Shown here: piece by piece, positions 62,346 through 64,000 of the stretch
Position numbering within the stretch: the first letter of the stretch is position 1
Layout: each line of letters begins with the position of its first letter
From: Sphingomonas lacunae
Lineage (GTDB): Bacteria; Pseudomonadota; Alphaproteobacteria; Sphingomonadales; Sphingomonadaceae
Reading direction: 5' to 3'
Assembly (NCBI RefSeq): GCF_012979535.1
Contig: NZ_CP053015.1
Location: 992,001 to 1,056,000, forward strand
DNA length: 64,000 nt
Notes under the pieces: generated by a model
Database searches by the model: none
Told to the model about the DNA's origin: nothing
The model's input: the letters and a program-made list of their open reading frames with translations, nothing else
Program-made: the position numbers and the translations under genes

Positions 62346-64000
62346 CTACGGCCCGCCTTGACCCGATCCCCGCTGGCCGGTGGCACGATTGCCATTGTCA
62401 CCACCGCTGCCAGTGACTTCGTCGATCCAGCGTCGGTCCAACCGCGGCTTGTCTGCAGTGTCCGGGCCGGGGCCATCTCCAGGTGTATCTCTCGGCTGAG
62501 GGCCCGGTTGAGCGGGATCCAGCTCGATTGGCTGGCCGTTCTCGTCGACAAACTGCGCTTCGAGTGACGGGTCGCCATAATAAGCTTCCTCGTCACTTTC
62601 GAGCTGCCACTGGGGGAGCTCCACTTGCGTGGTGAACTCCTCAACCGGACGGTTGGCCACCGCGACACGCATGAAATCAGCGAAAGCGCGGGCAGGCGCG
62701 GCGCCGCCCTGTAATCCCGTGACCGGCCGGGCATCATCACGCCCCATCCACACACCTGTGGTCAGCCCGCTCGAAAAACCGAGGAACCAGCCATCCTTGT
62801 TGCTGCTGGTTGTACCGGTCTTGCCGGCAACCGGGCGACCGATCTGGGCCGCCCGACCGGTGCCAGTGTTGACGGCGGTCTGTAACAGATCGGTGATTCC
62901 GGCGGCCACCCAGGCATCGACCAGTATGTTTTGCGGTGGCGGCGCACGCTCATACAAGGTGCGGCCCTCGGCAGTGGATACTTTGGTGATCCCGTAAGGC
63001 TGGATCGACTTGCCCCCGGCCGATACGGCGGCAAAGGCGGCGGTCAGGTCGATGACCCGGACATCCGCGGTCCCCAGCACCATCGATGGCTGCGTGTTCA
63101 GTTCGGAGGTGATACCAAAGCGGCGGGCCATGTTGGCTACGGTCGAATAGCCTATCGAATCACCCAATTTGGCAGCTACCGTGTTCACCGAATAGGCAAA
63201 GGCGGTGCGCAGATCGATCGTGCCGGAAAAACGGCCATTGCTGTTTCGCGGGGTCCAGCCATTGATCGTCACCGGCTCGTCGACGACCTCGTCATCGACC
63301 TTGTAGCCGGACTCGAGCGCCGCCATGTACACGAACAATTTCCACGCGGAGCCGGGCTGACGCTCTGCCTTGGTTGCGCGATTGTAATTGGAACTCACAT
63401 AATCGCGCCCACCGACCATCGCACGCACCGCACCATCGCGATCAAGGGCCACCAGCGCGGCTTGGGCCCCTTCGGGGGTGTTGGACTGGATAGAGGCCGT
63501 GGCGGTGCGCTGCATATCAAGATCAAGCGTTGTCCATACGTCGAGCGGCTCAACACTCTCGTCGATCAATGCATCCAGTTGCGGGATGGCCCAATCGGTG
63601 AAGTAACGGGCGCTGTTCTGGTTGGGTTCAGAGGCCAGCCGCACTTCGGCAGGCGCCGCTGAGGCGCGCTGCGCCGGGGTGATCACACCGGCATCCACCA
63701 TCACGTCCAGAACAACATTGGCCCGACCAACCGCCGCCTGGGCATCGGCTGTCGGTGAATAGCGGGACGGCGCCTTGACCAGGCCGGCGATGATGGCCGC
63801 TTCTGACAGGCTCAATTCTTCGGCACCATGGCCAAAGAAGGTACGTGAAGCCGCATCCACGCCATAGCTGCCGCCGCCGAAATAGACCTTGTTCAGATAA
63901 AGTTCGAGGATTTCGTCCTTTGAGAACTTCCACTCTAGGGCCATGGCGAGAATGGCTTCGCGGGCTTTGCGGGCCATCGAATAATTGTTCGACAGAAAGA
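62346..64000 (-). CDS. Class A penicillin-binding protein (PBP1A-like), 5' end outside the window
   Basis: The visible 551 residues are the C-terminal part of a bifunctional peptidoglycan synthase; the N-terminal membrane anchor and much of the glycosyltransferase domain lie beyond 64000. The end of the glycosyltransferase domain is seen (LSNNYSMARKAREAILA, ILELYLNKVYFGGGSYGVD, LSEAAIIAGLVKAPSRYSP). The transpeptidase has the catalytic Ser in RQPGSAWKLFVY, the SxN motif in AYSVNTVAAKLG and KTGTTSSNKDGWF. A long Pro/Asp/Gly-rich tail follows the penicillin-binding domain. The enzyme polymerises and cross-links the cell wall. Confidence 0.93.
   Translation of the reverse strand, partial: FLSNNYSMARKAREAILAMALEWKFSKDEILELYLNKVYFGGGSYGVDAASRTFFGHGAEELSLSEAAIIAGLVKAPSRYSPTADAQAAVGRANVVLDVMVDAGVITPAQRASAAPAEVRLASEPNQNSARYFTDWAIPQLDALIDESVEPLDVWTTLDLDMQRTATASIQSNTPEGAQAALVALDRDGAVRAMVGGRDYVSSNYNRATKAERQPGSAWKLFVYMAALESGYKVDDEVVDEPVTINGWTPRNSNGRFSGTIDLRTAFAYSVNTVAAKLGDSIGYSTVANMARRFGITSELNTQPSMVLGTADVRVIDLTAAFAAVSAGGKSIQPYGITKVSTAEGRTLYERAPPPQNILVDAWVAAGITDLLQTAVNTGTGRAAQIGRPVAGKTGTTSSNKDGWFLGFSSGLTTGVWMGRDDARPVTGLQGGAAPARAFADFMRVAVANRPVEEFTTQVELPQWQLESDEEAYYGDPSLEAQFVDENGQPIELDPAQPGPQPRDTPGDGPGPDTADKPRLDRRWIDEVTGSGGDNGNRATGQRGSGQGGP

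Overview
The window is GC-rich alphaproteobacterial DNA, most likely from a member of the Sphingomonadales. The clearest evidence is the gene order around the replication origin: parB-parA-rsmG-mnmG-mnmE on one side, then rho, hemJ and hemE, an origin-like intergenic region, and ppsR-maf-aroE-coaE-dnaQ on the other. Small lineage-typical genes (DUF6489, DUF1491, MmcB, YcgN-like) support this. The order assignment is inference; no sequence search was run.

Positions 1 to about 19,420 are the right part of an integrated podovirus with T7-like virion genes. In order: scaffold, major capsid, possible decoration protein, tail tubular proteins A and B, four internal (ejection) virion proteins, a second large ejection-type protein, a tail fibre with a T7-type N-terminus, and a lysis cassette (holin, amidase, small membrane proteins, overlapping spanins). 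The prophage ends at a 41-bp copy of the 3' half of a tRNA-Gly gene (19381-19421), taken as one attachment site. Integrase, terminase, portal and early genes would lie to the left, outside the window. Just inside the attachment site, on the opposite strand, is a 71-residue one-helix membrane protein. Residues 20-38 of it match residues 6-24 of the large murein-transglycosylase ejection protein at 15 of 19 positions, although the DNA has drifted at silent sites. This is the most interesting signal in the window and suggests a superinfection-exclusion or virion-targeting function.

From 19.6 to 35.7 kb are ordinary chromosomal genes: a TetA-like exporter, a CinA-domain protein, methionine aminopeptidase, PII and glutamine synthetase (with a sigma-54-type promoter in front of glnB), an M20 peptidase, an aldehyde dehydrogenase, metXW divergent from hisC, a TyrA-like dehydrogenase, an ftsE-ftsX-ydcF-plsC operon, a zinc-ribbon protein and tRNA-Leu(GAG). 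A three-copy 37-bp palindromic repeat separates the aldehyde dehydrogenase from metW.

From 35.7 to 40.2 kb lies a compact three-gene surface system: a DUF4402 subunit, a PapD-like chaperone, and an outer-membrane usher-like barrel with unusual C-terminal domains.

From 40.3 to 59.6 kb is the origin domain. Genes left of about 52.3 kb run mostly leftward and genes to the right run rightward, so they are co-directional with forks leaving a hemE/ppsR origin that carries DnaA boxes and five GANTC sites. Three parS-like sites lie 7.5 to 10 kb from it, beside parAB. The last part (59.7-64 kb) holds an ankyrin-repeat protein, an SCO1-like copper protein, a YcgN-like protein, a zinc metallopeptidase and the 3' part of a class A penicillin-binding protein gene.
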